In this document: positions 1-9,666 of the stretch, piece after piece
Numbering within the stretch: position 1 is the stretch's first letter
How the letters are laid out: each line of letters begins with the position of its first letter
From: Niallia sp. Man26
Lineage (GTDB): Bacteria > Bacillota > Bacilli > Bacillales > Cytobacillaceae
Assembly (NCBI RefSeq): GCF_022049065.2
Contig: NZ_CP095743.1
Coordinates: 1,875,001 to 1,939,000, forward strand
Direction of reading: 5' to 3'
Length of the DNA: 64,000 nucleotides
Made by a program: the position numbers and the translations under genes
Notes under the pieces: model-generated
The model's database searches: none
What the model was told of the DNA's origin: nothing
The model's input: only the letters and a program-made list of their open reading frames with translations

Positions 1-737
1 ATCTGCATTTATCAGGATCTGCAGGCCAAAGCTTAGGTGCATTTATTCCAAAAGGATTGACAATCCGCTTGAACGGCGATGTGAATGACTATGTTGGAAA
101 AGGTTTATCCGGCGGTAAAATCGTCATTAAGACTCCATCAGTTGAATCGTTTTCTGCTCAAGATAATGTTATTGCAGGAAATGTTGCATTCTATGGTGCA
201 ACTAGCGGTGAAGCCTTCATTAACGGTAAAGCAGGAGAGCGTTTTGCAGTCCGAAACAGCGGAGCTAGCATTGTAGTTGAGGGTATTGGTGATCATGGTC
301 TGGAATATATGACAGGCGGGGAAGTAGTCATCCTTGGTGAAGTCGGCAAAAACTTCGGTGCAGGTATGTCTGGAGGAATTGCTTATGTATTGCCAAGCGA
401 CAAGGACAGCTTTAAGGATCTTTGCAATATGGAAATGATTCTGCTTGAAGAATTGACAGATAAGGCAGAGTTGGAGAGAGTAAGGACTTTAATCAGTAAA
501 CATGCGGAACAAACAGACAGCTTCTCAGCACAGCAAGTGTTAAACAGCTGGGAGAAAAATGCTGCTAAATTCGTAAAAATAATCCCTAAAGATTACAAAC
601 GGATGATCAGCCAAATCCAAGAAGGCATTGACCATGGATTAACGCAAGAAGAAGCGGAAATGAAAGCTTTTGAGAGCAACTCAAACCAAGGCAAAAAAAA
701 ACAGCAAACTACTAAGATGACTTTAGCAGTTCGGTAA
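1..737 (+). CDS. gltB: Glutamate synthase [NADPH] large subunit, C-terminal end (5' truncated by window)
   Basis: The reading frame is already open at base 3 and runs to TAA at 735-737, so the gene starts before the window. What is visible is the C-terminal right-handed beta-helix (GXGXG) domain of the large GOGAT subunit, with repeated Gly turns such as GLSGGKIVIK, GGEVVILGEVGKNFGAGMSG and a short helical tail. The enzyme transfers the glutamine amide to 2-oxoglutarate, giving two glutamates in the cytoplasm. The small subunit follows 17 bases later, so they form an operon. In B. subtilis nomenclature the large subunit is called GltA. The last 20 or so residues are basic and low in complexity. 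Confidence 0.95.
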   Translation, partial: LHLSGSAGQSLGAFIPKGLTIRLNGDVNDYVGKGLSGGKIVIKTPSVESFSAQDNVIAGNVAFYGATSGEAFINGKAGERFAVRNSGASIVVEGIGDHGLEYMTGGEVVILGEVGKNFGAGMSGGIAYVLPSDKDSFKDLCNMEMILLEELTDKAELERVRTLISKHAEQTDSFSAQQVLNSWEKNAAKFVKIIPKDYKRMISQIQEGIDHGLTQEEAEMKAFESNSNQGKKKQQTTKMTLAVR

Positions 738-754
738 GAAAGGAGAGAAAACAA

Positions 755-2245
755 TTGGGCAAAGCGACGGGTTTCATGGAATATAAAAGAGAGGAAGCGG
801 AAGAAAGGTCTCCCCTCTCCCGCATTAACGATTTTAAGAAGTATTCTGCTCCTTTCTCTGACGAGGTGCTAAGCAGACAAGGTGCACGATGTATGGATTG
901 CGCCACACCATTTTGCCATATCGGGATGGAAATCGGAGGAAGCACCTCCGGTTGCCCGATTCATAACTTGATTCCTGAATGGAATGATTTAGTTTATAAA
1001 GGAAGATGGAAGGATGCACTTGAAAGATTGCTGAAAACAAACAACTTCCCTGAATTTACAGGAGCAGCATGTCCTGCCCCTTGTGAAGGGTCTTGTGTCC
1101 TTGGCATTTCCGATCCAGCTGTAGCGATTAAGAATATTGAGAAAACTATTATCGATAAAGGGTTTGAAAACGGCTGGATTTCACCAAGAATACCATCACA
1201 CCGTACAGGCAAGAAAGTAGCGATTGTCGGTAGCGGTCCTGCTGGCCTTGCCAGCGCTGATCAGCTTAACCAGGCGGGGCACTCTGTCACTGTATTTGAG
1301 CGCTCTGATCGTCCTGGCGGGCTGTTGATGTACGGTATCCCTAACATGAAGCTGGAGAAAAAGGATGTTGAAAGAAGAGTTAACCTCCTGACACAGGAAG
1401 GAATTGATTTTGTCACAAATACGGAAATCGGTAAAGACATTACGGCTGAAGAGCTAAAAGCTCAGTTTGATGCAGTTATCCTTTGTACTGGAGCGCAAAA
1501 GCAAAGAGATTTAAATATCGAAGGCAGAGAAGCAAATGGCGTTCATTTTGCAATGGATTATTTGACACAATCAACGAAGAGCCTGCTTGATCCAAGTCTA
1601 GGTAAACCGAGCATTGATGCAGAGGGCAAGGATGTTATCGTGATCGGCGGCGGTGATACTGGGGCAGACTGTGTTGCAACAGCACTTCGTCAAAAATGCA
1701 AAACAGTTGTTCAGTTCGGAAAACACCCACAGCTAGGATTAGCTCGTGCTACTGATAATATGTGGCCTGCTTTCCCTCATGTTTTCACACTTGATTATGC
1801 GTATGAAGAAGCACAAAAGCAATTTGGTAAAGATCCTCGTGAGTACAGCATCCAAACAACGAAAATGGTGCATGACGAAGAGGGGAACCTGAAGGAGCTT
1901 CATACAGTGCAAATGGAGAAAATCAGACAAGAGGACGGCAGATTTTTATTTAAAGAGATTCCTGGCTCAGAAAAGGTTTGGCCTGCTCAGCTAGTGTTTA
2001 TTGCAATTGGATTTGAAGGTCCAGAACAATCTGTTCTTTCTCAGTTTGGTGTAGATACACGCAATAACAAAATTGCCGCTAAATATGGCGAATTTGAAAC
2101 AAATGTAGATGGCGTTTTTGCAGCAGGTGATGCAAGAAGAGGCCAAAGCTTAATTGTATGGGCAATAAATGAAGGCCGAGAAGTTGCGTATAAAGTAGAT
2201 CAATATTTGATGGGTGTAACTTGTTTGCCAACCGTTAATGCATAA
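755..2245 (+). CDS. gltD: Glutamate synthase small subunit (NADPH/FAD/4Fe-4S)
   Basis: 496 residues, the usual size for GltD. It passes electrons from NADPH through FAD to the large subunit. Cysteines at 46, 49, 54, 67 and 106, 110, 114 form the two iron-sulfur cluster motifs (CMDC...[13 protein letters not shown]). GSGPAG at 159-164 binds FAD and GGGDTG at 298-303 binds NADPH. The start is TTG at 755, chosen because AAGGAG lies 9 bases upstream; the next in-frame ATG (776) has no good RBS. Directly downstream of the large subunit and closed by a strong terminator. B. subtilis calls this subunit GltB. Confidence 0.95.
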   Translation: MGKATGFMEYKREEAEERSPLSRINDFKKYSAPFSDEVLSRQGARCMDCATPFCHIGMEIGGSTSGCPIHNLIPEWNDLVYKGRWKDALERLLKTNNFPEFTGAACPAPCEGSCVLGISDPAVAIKNIEKTIIDKGFENGWISPRIPSHRTGKKVAIVGSGPAGLASADQLNQAGHSVTVFERSDRPGGLLMYGIPNMKLEKKDVERRVNLLTQEGIDFVTNTEIGKDITAEELKAQFDAVILCTGAQKQRDLNIEGREANGVHFAMDYLTQSTKSLLDPSLGKPSIDAEGKDVIVIGGGDTGADCVATALRQKCKTVVQFGKHPQLGLARATDNMWPAFPHVFTLDYAYEEAQKQFGKDPREYSIQTTKMVHDEEGNLKELHTVQMEKIRQEDGRFLFKEIPGSEKVWPAQLVFIAIGFEGPEQSVLSQFGVDTRNNKIAAKYGEFETNVDGVFAAGDARRGQSLIVWAINEGREVAYKVDQYLMGVTCLPTVNA

Positions 2246-2252
2246 TTATTTT

Positions 2253-2282
2253 CTGGTATCCTAAAGGATGCCAGTTTTTTTT
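2253..2282 (+). terminator. Intrinsic terminator after gltBD
   Basis: Nine-pair stem CTGGTATCC/GGATGCCAG (one G-U pair), loop TAAA, then eight T. Confidence 0.9.
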
Positions 2283-2465
2283 ATGGAAGAAGAATAAATC
2301 ATACATAAAATGGGTAAAAAAATGAAAATGTGTTTACCCTTTTTATTATCTTTTTTCATCTAATAGTATATAATGGGTAAAAATCAAGGGCTGTCCTCGT
2401 AATAGAGCAATTAATATTTAAGTTTTTTGGACATTGCCTGCAACAATTCAAGGGGAGTGTCGGAG

Positions 2466-3005
2466 ATGAGAGATGTAAGACTGACAGATATTTTTAAACA
2501 CCATATTGCGCAGAAGTATATTACTCGATCAGGATTAGCTCATGCTCTGGCCGTAGCTTATCATGCTTTTGAGTTGGCTAAAGAAAGAAATATAGATGTG
2601 GATAATGCCGCTAAAGCAGGATTTCTTCATGATATGGGACATTATACGTGGTATAAGGACGGTAAATGGGATTATCAGCTGTATAAAAAAAATGATATTC
2701 ATCCTATTAAAGGGGCAGAAAGAGCACATAAACTCCTTATCAGACTCGGTGAAAATCCGGTTAAAGCAAAAGAAATTGCATTAGCTGTTTTGTTTCATAC
2801 AGACAGTTTCATTCCTGGAGGAAATGTCATCCTAACACCGCTGCAGGAAATTGTTAAAGCAGCAGACGAAAAGGATGAGGAGCCAGGCGGGCATCACCAT
2901 TACCGGACGATAAGTATTAAAAGAGCAATAGAGAGCTTGGAAAGACTAGACGAAAAAATTGATAAATATATCACCCAAGACGAAGATAAAACGGAAGGAA
3001 AGTAG
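2466..3005 (+). CDS. HD-domain metal-dependent phosphohydrolase
   Basis: 179 residues from ATG 2466, which is preceded by AGGGGAGTG at good spacing; an upstream in-frame TTG at 2427 has no RBS. HD-superfamily signature: H26, the H55-D56 doublet in FLHDMGHY, H79, H111 and D134 in KAAD, so all metal-binding positions look intact. The short form resembles the stand-alone HD hydrolases (YqeK-like) that cleave phosphomonoesters or nucleotides; the true substrate cannot be told. Monocistronic: terminators lie on both sides. The tail is acidic and overlaps its own terminator. Confidence 0.75.
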   Translation: MRDVRLTDIFKHHIAQKYITRSGLAHALAVAYHAFELAKERNIDVDNAAKAGFLHDMGHYTWYKDGKWDYQLYKKNDIHPIKGAERAHKLLIRLGENPVKAKEIALAVLFHTDSFIPGGNVILTPLQEIVKAADEKDEEPGGHHHYRTISIKRAIESLERLDEKIDKYITQDEDKTEGK

Positions 3006-3037
3006 GCAATTATGCCCCTTTTCCTTCCGTTTTTTTG
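2991..3037 (+). terminator. Intrinsic terminator of the HD gene
   Basis: ACGGAAGGAAAG pairs with CTTTTCCTTCCGT, followed by seven T. The stem includes the stop codon region of the HD gene. Confidence 0.85.
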
Positions 3038-3102
3038 CATTATTGCATAATTGCAAAGAGCGGAAAAATAATAAAGGGAAATTAACGAATAGGAGTATTA
3101 TC

Positions 3103-3567
3103 ATGACAGCTAAAATGATACTTTATATAAGTTTGCTTCTCCCGTGGTTTTCCTTGCTGTTTGCTAATAAGAAGCGCATTAAAAAGTATATACCTGTAAT
3201 AATTTTAACGGTTTTTTTAATGACAATCATTTTTCAAATAGCGTTTCATTATAAATGGTGGATTATTCATACATATATTGTTCCATGGGGATATATGATT
3301 GATGTTAGCTTCGCATATGGGCTATTTCCGGTAGGAACGTTTTGGATATTTTATTTCACAAGCAGCCGCTTTATTATTTTTACGATTACGAACATCATCA
3401 TGGATACATTAATGGCATTTGCAGTGCTGCCAGGCTTAAGTAAGCTTCATATTGCTGAATATAAAGGGATTGCTCCATGGCAGTATTTTTTAATCATGTA
3501 CGGACTTTCGTTTATCATATATGGTTATTATGTTTGGCAGCAGAGGATATACAAGGAAGACCCTTGA
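3103..3567 (+). CDS. CBO0543-like small integral membrane protein
   Basis: 154 residues from ATG 3103 (AGGAG seven bases upstream). Hydrophobic almost throughout, with about five predicted membrane helices and conserved-looking aromatic stretches (WGYMIDVSF, PWQYFLIMYG). The pattern resembles the CBO0543 family of Firmicute membrane proteins, which has no known function; a second likely member lies at 30827-31408 in this window. Its stop codon sits inside its terminator. No catalytic motif is visible. Confidence 0.6.
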   Translation: MTAKMILYISLLLPWFSLLFANKKRIKKYIPVIILTVFLMTIIFQIAFHYKWWIIHTYIVPWGYMIDVSFAYGLFPVGTFWIFYFTSSRFIIFTITNIIMDTLMAFAVLPGLSKLHIAEYKGIAPWQYFLIMYGLSFIIYGYYVWQQRIYKEDP

Positions 3568-3580
3568 GTCTTCCTTTTTT
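3553..3580 (+). terminator. Intrinsic terminator overlapping the stop codon
   Basis: AAGGAAGAC/GTCTTCCTT nine-pair perfect stem with TGA inside the loop, then T run. Confidence 0.85.
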
Positions 3581-3642
3581 CATTCATGATGACAATTTGG
3601 TGCTATAATAAAAAAATCATTAAGAAGTTAGAAGGGAATACA

Positions 3643-5877
3643 ATGATAAGCACCTCTAGATATATAAAAGAATGGCAGCTTGCTCTTCAGCAGGAAATAA
3701 ATCATTTAAAAAGGTTCTCCGGTACGAAAATAGCGTTATTTAATGGCCAACATCTTCAAACAGAGGAGAACTATACATATTATTTTGAAAGCATTTCTTT
3801 CGTTAAAATACCTATCGGTTCATCGGTTGTCCTTACTTGGGGGAAAGCCAAGATTAACGGCCGCATTCTGTCTTCAGATGGTAAAAGCTTAATCCTCCAG
3901 ATTGACAAATCAATCGGCGATTATGTGTCAGAAGCTTTTGTCAGCCACGATCCTTGGGAGCTTTTGGAGCAGCTGATGATCCGGTTTGATGCGATTAAGG
4001 AAAATAAGACGAAAAGAATGCGAATTAAAAGGCTGATGAATCCTTCCATGCCTGCGAAGCATCCCCAGGATATGATTAAAAACCATGTTCATAATCTTTC
4101 CTTGAGAAGCAAGTATAATCCCATCACCTTTGTATGGGGACCGCCGGGAACAGGTAAAACATATACATTAGCAAGAGTTGCCCTCCAAAAATATTGGAAG
4201 GGAAAAAGGATTCTTCTCCTGTCTCAAAGCAACCAAGCAGTAGATGTGCTCATGAAGGAAATAACGAAAACAGCACAAAGCAAAGAAAGATTTAAAATTG
4301 GCGATATTCTCCGGTATGGAGGCAATGCAGCAGAAATGGATATGCACGATGAAAAAATAACAACAAGTGCACTTCTTGACGAGAAGGACAAAGCTTTAGC
4401 TGTTCAAAAACAAGAATTGTTAGATGAAAAGATTAAATTAAAAAGAGATTTAGCGAGATCCTTCAGTAGCAGAGATTCACAAGCTCTACTTAAAATGGAG
4501 GAACAGATTGCAAGAGTATTAGAAAAAATACGAAAAAAAGAATTGCAGTTTATTAAAAAGGCGATGGTAGTTGGCACTACACTTGCTAAAGCTGCGACAG
4601 ACCCAGCTATTTATGAGGATGAATATGATCTTATTCTCCTTGATGAAGCAAGTATGGCCTATGTGCCGCAAACAGCCTTTGCAGCTTCACTTGGAAAGCG
4701 ATTGATCGTATGCGGCGACTTTAAACAATTGCCTCCGATTGCAGCAAGCAGAAGCGAAGCAGTGAATAAATGGCTGAAAGAGGATATTTTCCATGCGTCA
4801 GGCGTTGCCGACAGTGTAGCATCCGGGTCCCTTCATCAGCATTTGCTGTTACTGAATGAACAGAGAAGGATGCATCCAAGCATATCGTCTTTTACTAATA
4901 AGCATATATATCACTCACTTGTTTCCGATCATCCAACCGTTTCATCATCGCGAAAAGCGATCACAGAAAAAGGTCCTTTTCCGAAAGAAGCCAATATCCT
5001 CTTGGATACAAGTAATTTTGGCTATTATGGCGGCTTTGAAAAAGGCACAAAATCACGTATTAATCTCATGCATATGCTGCTCTCCTTACAGCTGATTGTA
5101 GAAGCATGGAAAAGCGGAATAAGAAGCATTGGCTATGTGACGCCATATAGAGCTCAAAGTGAACTGATGGACGCTGTTACCGCTGAACTGTTCCCTAAGC
5201 AGCTTGCTGATAGCAGTATTCAGATAGCGACAGTCCATCGTTTCCAAGGCAGTGAAAAGGATATGATTATATTTGACAGCACAGAAGGGTACCCTCATGA
5301 GCGGCCGGGAATGCTGCTGCTTGGAAAAGACAGTGACAGATTATTGAACGTGGCAATTACGAGGTCTAAGGGTAAGTTTATTCATATTGCTAACTGTGAT
5401 TTCATCAAAAGAAGAGTAGGCAGAGATAAGGCTGTAAGAAAGCTTGTGGAGCATCAATGGAGTGAGAATTTACTAGTTGAACAGCAGAAAATCGGCACAT
5501 GGATTAATTCCAGCCACCCGTATCTTAAATGGCAGCATGCAAAAAACACGAAAGATATATGGGAAGATATGAAGAATGGAAAAACCGTTGTTGCTGCAAT
5601 GCCGGATATAGTTCAAGTTCCACAAGACTGGCTGCAGCTTTTAGAAGCAATTGCTGCAAACACAATATGCAAAGTATATGGTCCATTAAAGAGTTTTAAA
5701 AATAAACGTGTCGATAGTATGGAATATGACGCTCCCTTTCCGTTTGTCATTGTAGATGAACACATCGTATGGATTGGTCATCCACTGCAGCTCGTGCCAG
5801 GAGCAAAGCCACCTTCCATAGCAGTCAGAATAGAATCGAAACAGCTTGCCGCCTATTTGCTTAAACAGCTGTCGTAA
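3643..5877 (+). CDS. Superfamily-1 (DNA2/NAM7-type) helicase with C-terminal PLD-like remnant
   Basis: 744 residues from ATG 3643 (GAAGGG upstream; the earlier in-frame ATGs at 3586/3589 lack an RBS). Helicase motifs in order: Walker A GPPGTGKT at 166-173, Walker B DEAS at 334-337, GDFKQLPP, NEQRRMHP, TPYRAQ, VHRFQGSEKD and NVAITRSKGK, so all SF1 motifs are present and an active ATPase is expected. A charged segment (about 240-310) separates Walker A and B. The final ~140 residues are not helicase: FVIVDEHIVWIGHPL recalls the phospholipase-D-like fold often appended to these helicases, but no HKD catalytic motif is visible. Monocistronic. Role probably in nucleic-acid metabolism; substrate unknown. 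Confidence 0.85.
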   Translation: MISTSRYIKEWQLALQQEINHLKRFSGTKIALFNGQHLQTEENYTYYFESISFVKIPIGSSVVLTWGKAKINGRILSSDGKSLILQIDKSIGDYVSEAFVSHDPWELLEQLMIRFDAIKENKTKRMRIKRLMNPSMPAKHPQDMIKNHVHNLSLRSKYNPITFVWGPPGTGKTYTLARVALQKYWKGKRILLLSQSNQAVDVLMKEITKTAQSKERFKIGDILRYGGNAAEMDMHDEKITTSALLDEKDKALAVQKQELLDEKIKLKRDLARSFSSRDSQALLKMEEQIARVLEKIRKKELQFIKKAMVVGTTLAKAATDPAIYEDEYDLILLDEASMAYVPQTAFAASLGKRLIVCGDFKQLPPIAASRSEAVNKWLKEDIFHASGVADSVASGSLHQHLLLLNEQRRMHPSISSFTNKHIYHSLVSDHPTVSSSRKAITEKGPFPKEANILLDTSNFGYYGGFEKGTKSRINLMHMLLSLQLIVEAWKSGIRSIGYVTPYRAQSELMDAVTAELFPKQLADSSIQIATVHRFQGSEKDMIIFDSTEGYPHERPGMLLLGKDSDRLLNVAITRSKGKFIHIANCDFIKRRVGRDKAVRKLVEHQWSENLLVEQQKIGTWINSSHPYLKWQHAKNTKDIWEDMKNGKTVVAAMPDIVQVPQDWLQLLEAIAANTICKVYGPLKSFKNKRVDSMEYDAPFPFVIVDEHIVWIGHPLQLVPGAKPPSIAVRIESKQLAAYLLKQLS

Positions 5878-5961
5878 AATTTACGATGGTTGTTTACAGC
5901 CTTAAAGGAAACAGGGTATCATTTAATAGTAGTTTGTAAATTTTTCTGGAGGGATTGCTAA

Positions 5962-6168
5962 ATGACTTTAAAAGAAACGGTTGGGCAAGTGCTCACAACA
6001 GAAGATGCTGTAAATAAAGCACTCGAAACATACGATAGTGAAGGGTATATTACTGTCACTGACAAGGAAGCACAAGAGCAAATCCTTGCTAAGCTTGAAG
6101 ATAATGGATTTTATGTGTATGATGAACAATTTATTGATGGAGTTTACCGTATCTATATTGAACTGTAA
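5962..6168 (+). CDS. Small acidic protein of unknown function
   Basis: 68 residues, ATG with GGAGGG eight bases upstream, so likely translated. Rich in Glu/Asp, with no signal peptide or membrane segment; predicted short alpha-beta fold ending in FYVYDEQFIDGVYRIYIEL. I do not recognise a family. It stands alone between the helicase and a cyclophilin lipoprotein gene. Confidence 0.65.
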   Translation: MTLKETVGQVLTTEDAVNKALETYDSEGYITVTDKEAQEQILAKLEDNGFYVYDEQFIDGVYRIYIEL

Positions 6169-6247
6169 GTACATTTGACTGTTTTAGATTTGTTTATTTT
6201 TATCTCTTTATGTACAATTAATTCGTCAAGTATATAGGGGGTGTAAT

Positions 6248-6907
6248 ATGGAACAGAAGAAGAAATTCCGACAAAACAGATTATTGCTTGCATGTTTGTT
6301 GTTGCTAACGATGGGACTTGCAGCATGCGGCAGTACGAATGAAGCGGAGGATTCAAAAAGCTCTACATCTAATTCTCCAACTATTGAGGTAAATCCAATT
6401 GTGACCATTACCATGGAAGATGATTCAAAGATTGAAATCGAATTATATCCGAAAAAAGCGCCGAATACTGTCAACAACTTTGTTACACTTGTAGAAAAGG
6501 GTTACTATGATGGATTAACATTTCATCGAGTTATTCCTGACTTCATGATCCAAGGCGGAGATCCGGCGGGGAATGGCACAGGTGGTCCTGGCTATGCGAT
6601 AAATGGGGAGTTCTCAGACAATGGATTTGACAATGATCTGAAGCATGAACGAGGCGTAATCAGCATGGCAAGATCAGGCGATCCAGATTCAGCAGGCTCT
6701 CAGTTTTTCATTATGACTAAAACGACAGAAAGCTTGGATGGCCAATATGCAGCATTTGGTAAAGTCATTAGCGGCATGGAAGTAGTCGACAAAATCGTTG
6801 CCGTTGACAGAGATGCTAATGATAAACCGAAGGAAGATGTTATCATGAAGAAAGTAAGTGTGGATACGAAGGGCGTTAATTTTCCAGAGCCGCAAAAGGT
6901 AGAATAG
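6248..6907 (+). CDS. Cyclophilin-type peptidyl-prolyl isomerase lipoprotein
   Basis: 219 residues. The N terminus is a lipoprotein signal: basic KKKFRQNR, hydrophobic core, lipobox LAAC, so it should be anchored outside the membrane. After an acidic, Ser-rich linker comes a full cyclophilin domain with [28 protein letters not shown] and SQFFIM, which includes the catalytic Arg in FHRVIPDFMIQGGD. Role: folding of exported proteins. RBS AGGGGGTG. Immediately upstream of the cytoplasmic paralogue at 7025; about 60% of the catalytic motifs are identical by eye, suggesting duplication plus addition of an export signal. Confidence 0.9.
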   Translation: MEQKKKFRQNRLLLACLLLLTMGLAACGSTNEAEDSKSSTSNSPTIEVNPIVTITMEDDSKIEIELYPKKAPNTVNNFVTLVEKGYYDGLTFHRVIPDFMIQGGDPAGNGTGGPGYAINGEFSDNGFDNDLKHERGVISMARSGDPDSAGSQFFIMTKTTESLDGQYAAFGKVISGMEVVDKIVAVDRDANDKPKEDVIMKKVSVDTKGVNFPEPQKVE

Positions 6908-6979
6908 CACTAGCTTTTTTTAAGGACAAGCAATACATTTTATTTCTTGATAGAATGTATGGTATGATAAGTTGAAACA

Positions 6980-7004
6980 TTTGTCCCAACAAAATAGGGA
7001 CAAA
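6980..7004 (+). promoter_or_regulatory. 5'-UTR hairpin upstream of ppiB
   Basis: Perfect inverted repeat TTTGTCCC-N9-GGGACAAA just downstream of a -10-like TATGAT (6963-6968) and just before the AAAGGAG RBS. It could stabilise the mRNA 5' end or be an operator. No clear -35 box is seen. Confidence 0.5.
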
Positions 7005-7024
7005 GATTAAAGGAGATGTAAATA

Positions 7025-7459
7025 ATGGCAGAAAATGGATACATACTAATGCAAAACGGTGAAAAGATCGAATTCGAACTTTATCCGAACGAAGCACCAG
7101 GAACAGTAGAAAACTTCACAAAACTTGCTAAAGAAGGCTTTTATGATGGATTGACTTTCCATCGCGTTATCCCAGGCTTCGTAAGCCAAGGTGGAGACCC
7201 TAACGGCAACGGTACAGGCGGTCCTGGTTACACAATCAAATGTGAAACACAAGGCAATCCTCATACACACCAAGAAGGCTCATTATCAATGGCTCATGCT
7301 GGTAAAGACACTGGCGGTAGCCAATTCTTTATCGTACATGATCCTCAACCGCATTTAAACGGAGTACATACAGTATTCGGTAAAGTAACATCTGGAATCT
7401 CTGCTGTTAAAGCAATGAGAAACGGCGATGTTATGGAGAAAGTTGTAATCGGAGAATAA
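7025..7459 (+). CDS. ppiB: Cytoplasmic cyclophilin, peptidyl-prolyl cis-trans isomerase B
   Basis: 144 residues, the standard PpiB length, with no signal sequence. The catalytic core [34 protein letters not shown] and [12 protein letters not shown] is intact. Catalyses cis-trans isomerisation of prolyl bonds in cytoplasmic proteins. RBS AAAGGAG. Own upstream region with a hairpin leader and a strong terminator downstream, so it can be expressed apart from the lipoprotein cyclophilin before it. Confidence 0.93.
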   Translation: MAENGYILMQNGEKIEFELYPNEAPGTVENFTKLAKEGFYDGLTFHRVIPGFVSQGGDPNGNGTGGPGYTIKCETQGNPHTHQEGSLSMAHAGKDTGGSQFFIVHDPQPHLNGVHTVFGKVTSGISAVKAMRNGDVMEKVVIGE

Positions 7460-7475
7460 TTATAGCAATACTTAG

Positions 7476-7514
7476 ACAAACCCCTATCGAACAAAAGCAT
7501 CGATGGGGGTTTGT
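7476..7514. terminator. Long hairpin terminator between ppiB and the glycan locus
   Basis: ACAAACCCCTATCGA pairs with TCGATGGGGGTTTGT (15 pairs, one wobble), loop ACAAAAGCA. The symmetric T/A flanks make it usable from both strands for the convergent genes. Confidence 0.85.
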
Positions 7515-7570
7515 CCTATTCTAACTGTAATTATAGATTTTACGCATCCAAAAAACCACTTTTTTATTAC

Positions 7571-8293
7571 TTAAAGAAGTAAATAATGATCAACAATATA
7601 CTGAACTATAAGCGGTCTGTACATTGCCTCAATGACCTGCATTTCTGCAAGCATCTGCTGTTGGTATTTAGTTGTACCAGATTCAGAATGGGAGCGGAAC
7701 TGTGTCAATGACTCTTCCAAGTAAACAATATGCACCCCTTTAGACAGTAAACGAAACCACATTTCATAATCATGTGTATATACCATTGCAGGGTTAAAGT
7801 CTCCATATTTTTCAAAAATGGTTTTTTTGATTAAAATAGTACATCCGTTTATTGGGTTAGAGTATAAATAACCTTCATATACTGCCTTCATAGTTGAATA
7901 GTTGGCACCATTAGATGGGATTCGTACATTATTGTTACTGTCGATAATATCATAGTTTGTAAAGCTTGCGTCTAATCCTCTTTCCAACATAAATTCCATT
8001 TGCCGCTTAAGTTTTTCGGGCTTGAAAAGATCATCTGAGCTAAGCCATGCTATATACTCACCGGTCGCTTCTGCAATGCCCCTGTTCAAAGCTGTTGCAG
8101 TACCACCATTTTCTTTTCGAATATACTTTATTCGTGACCTATATGGCATAATTTTTTCTCTGTATTTAACGGAGCCATCGTCAACTAGAACTATTTCTAC
8201 ATTCGGATAGGTTTGATTCAAGGCACTCCTGATGGCTTGATCTACATAAGCGCAATTATAAAAAGGGATGATGATTGATATTTTCGGATACAA
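7571..8293 (-). CDS. Family 2 glycosyltransferase
   Basis: 240 residues. GT-A fold: SIIIPFYNC at the N terminus, LVDDGS, the NGGTATALNRGIAEATGEY segment and WLSSDD as the metal-binding DxD-type motif near residue 100. Transfers a sugar from a nucleotide donor, probably at the cytoplasmic face; acceptor unknown. Start ATG 8293 with AAGGAGGAAG upstream. Transcribed away from the GT4 gene at 8525. Marks the left edge of the surface-glycan locus. Confidence 0.88.
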   Translation of the reverse strand: MYPKISIIIPFYNCAYVDQAIRSALNQTYPNVEIVLVDDGSVKYREKIMPYRSRIKYIRKENGGTATALNRGIAEATGEYIAWLSSDDLFKPEKLKRQMEFMLERGLDASFTNYDIIDSNNNVRIPSNGANYSTMKAVYEGYLYSNPINGCTILIKKTIFEKYGDFNPAMVYTHDYEMWFRLLSKGVHIVYLEESLTQFRSHSESGTTKYQQQMLAEMQVIEAMYRPLIVQYIVDHYLLL

Positions 8294-8524
8294 CTTACTT
8301 CCTCCTTCTTTTTATTCCTCTGTTTGTGTAGAAATTCTTTTCAGTAATAGTAATATATGTATATCTCCTGCTTGCTGTATAGGTATGTGCTTGACTGAAT
8401 TACATCATTCATCAAAGTTTTTTCTCCTTAATAGACAAAAAAGAGGTCAAATTGGAGCACTTTTCCATATCCTATTAGAAGCATGTTAAAAAATAATGAT
8501 ATGAAGGGATGCTGGAAAACAACA

Positions 8525-9607
8525 ATGAATATTCTATTTGTCTATTATGTGCCGAGCGGCGGGGTGGAAACATTAAATCGCCAACGTTCAGCTGCCCTTA
8601 AACAGGCTGGTATTAACAGCCATTTCCTATATTTCCGCAAAGCAAGAGATTTAGTTAATGACCATGAAGGACCAACATTTATCACAGATGATGATACAGA
8701 AATTAAAGCAATTTTAGATAAAGGCAATTATCAATGGATGGTAATCATTTCAGACTATAAATCGATTCCGCGCTTTCGGAATTTCGGATACACTGGCCCT
8801 ATTATTTTGGAAATACAAGGGTATGGACCAAAGCATGTGGCCAAAACCGAAATGACGAACGCAGTACCATATGTGACAACACCAAAAGTTGGGTTACTCA
8901 ATCCTAAGACACCCCATATTTCTCAAATTTTCAGTGAATTATTTCCGTCCCTACCAACCTACCAATTTAATAATTGTTTCGACAGCAAAAAATTCGCATA
9001 TAAGCGCCTGCCAAAATCGGAGAAACCGATTGTAGCTTGGATTGGACGATTGGAGGACAATAAAAACTGGAGAGAGTTTCTGCAGATAGGAAAACAGCTC
9101 TTAAATGGTGTTAATAATGGTATTCAGCTTTATATGTTTGAGGATCCTACATTATCGACACAAGAGGAGAGAGCAGCCTTTCAACTTTTAGTGGAACAGC
9201 TCCAGCTAGCTGAACATTTGACAGTATTGCCGAATATCCCGAATGAACAAATGGCAGATTATTATTCGGTGATTGGAGATTCGGGCGGTTTTCTATGCTC
9301 TACATCTAAAGTGGAAGGTGCACCTTATTCTGTGCTCGAAGCATTCAGCTGCAAATGTCCTGTACTTACAACAGACTCTGATGGGGTGAGAAGTTCTATT
9401 ATCCATAATGTAACTGGAAAGTATTATCCGCTAGGAGATATTGAAGCCGCGTGTAAGGAAGCGAAGGAGTTGATGTTCTCCGTACCCTTGAGGGAACATA
9501 TCCGAACAAGTGCTTACTTGCATTTGAGACGTGAATTCAGTCCAGAGCAGTACTGCCAGAACTTTGTTTCCATGATGAGTGATTTTGGTGTAAAACCACA
9601 GAACTAG
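8525..9607 (+). CDS. Family 4 glycosyltransferase (GT-B)
   Basis: About 360 residues from ATG 8525, which gives the usual GT4 opening MNILFVYYVPSGGVETLNR; an upstream ATG at 8483 is also possible and RBS evidence (GGAAA) is weak for both. The C-terminal Rossmann half contains VAWIGRLEDNKNW and SKVEGAPYSVLEAF, the donor-binding E-x7-E region. Likely adds one sugar to the locus glycan. Divergent from the GT2 gene and convergent with the epimerase operon. Confidence 0.82.
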   Translation: MNILFVYYVPSGGVETLNRQRSAALKQAGINSHFLYFRKARDLVNDHEGPTFITDDDTEIKAILDKGNYQWMVIISDYKSIPRFRNFGYTGPIILEIQGYGPKHVAKTEMTNAVPYVTTPKVGLLNPKTPHISQIFSELFPSLPTYQFNNCFDSKKFAYKRLPKSEKPIVAWIGRLEDNKNWREFLQIGKQLLNGVNNGIQLYMFEDPTLSTQEERAAFQLLVEQLQLAEHLTVLPNIPNEQMADYYSVIGDSGGFLCSTSKVEGAPYSVLEAFSCKCPVLTTDSDGVRSSIIHNVTGKYYPLGDIEAACKEAKELMFSVPLREHIRTSAYLHLRREFSPEQYCQNFVSMMSDFGVKPQN

Positions 9608-9633
9608 AGAAATCAACTGGTAACTACTAAAGA

Positions 9634-9666
9634 GAGTCGCGCATTTCATGCACGACTCATTTTTTA
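9634..9666. terminator. Bidirectional terminator
   Basis: GAGTCGCGCAT/ATGCACGACTC stem (one mismatch), then ATTTTTTAT; sits between convergent genes. Confidence 0.75.

Noticed and set aside
5880..5900. CGTAAAATTTACG palindrome after the helicase
   Set aside because: Short AT-rich palindrome expected by chance; no T run for a terminator.
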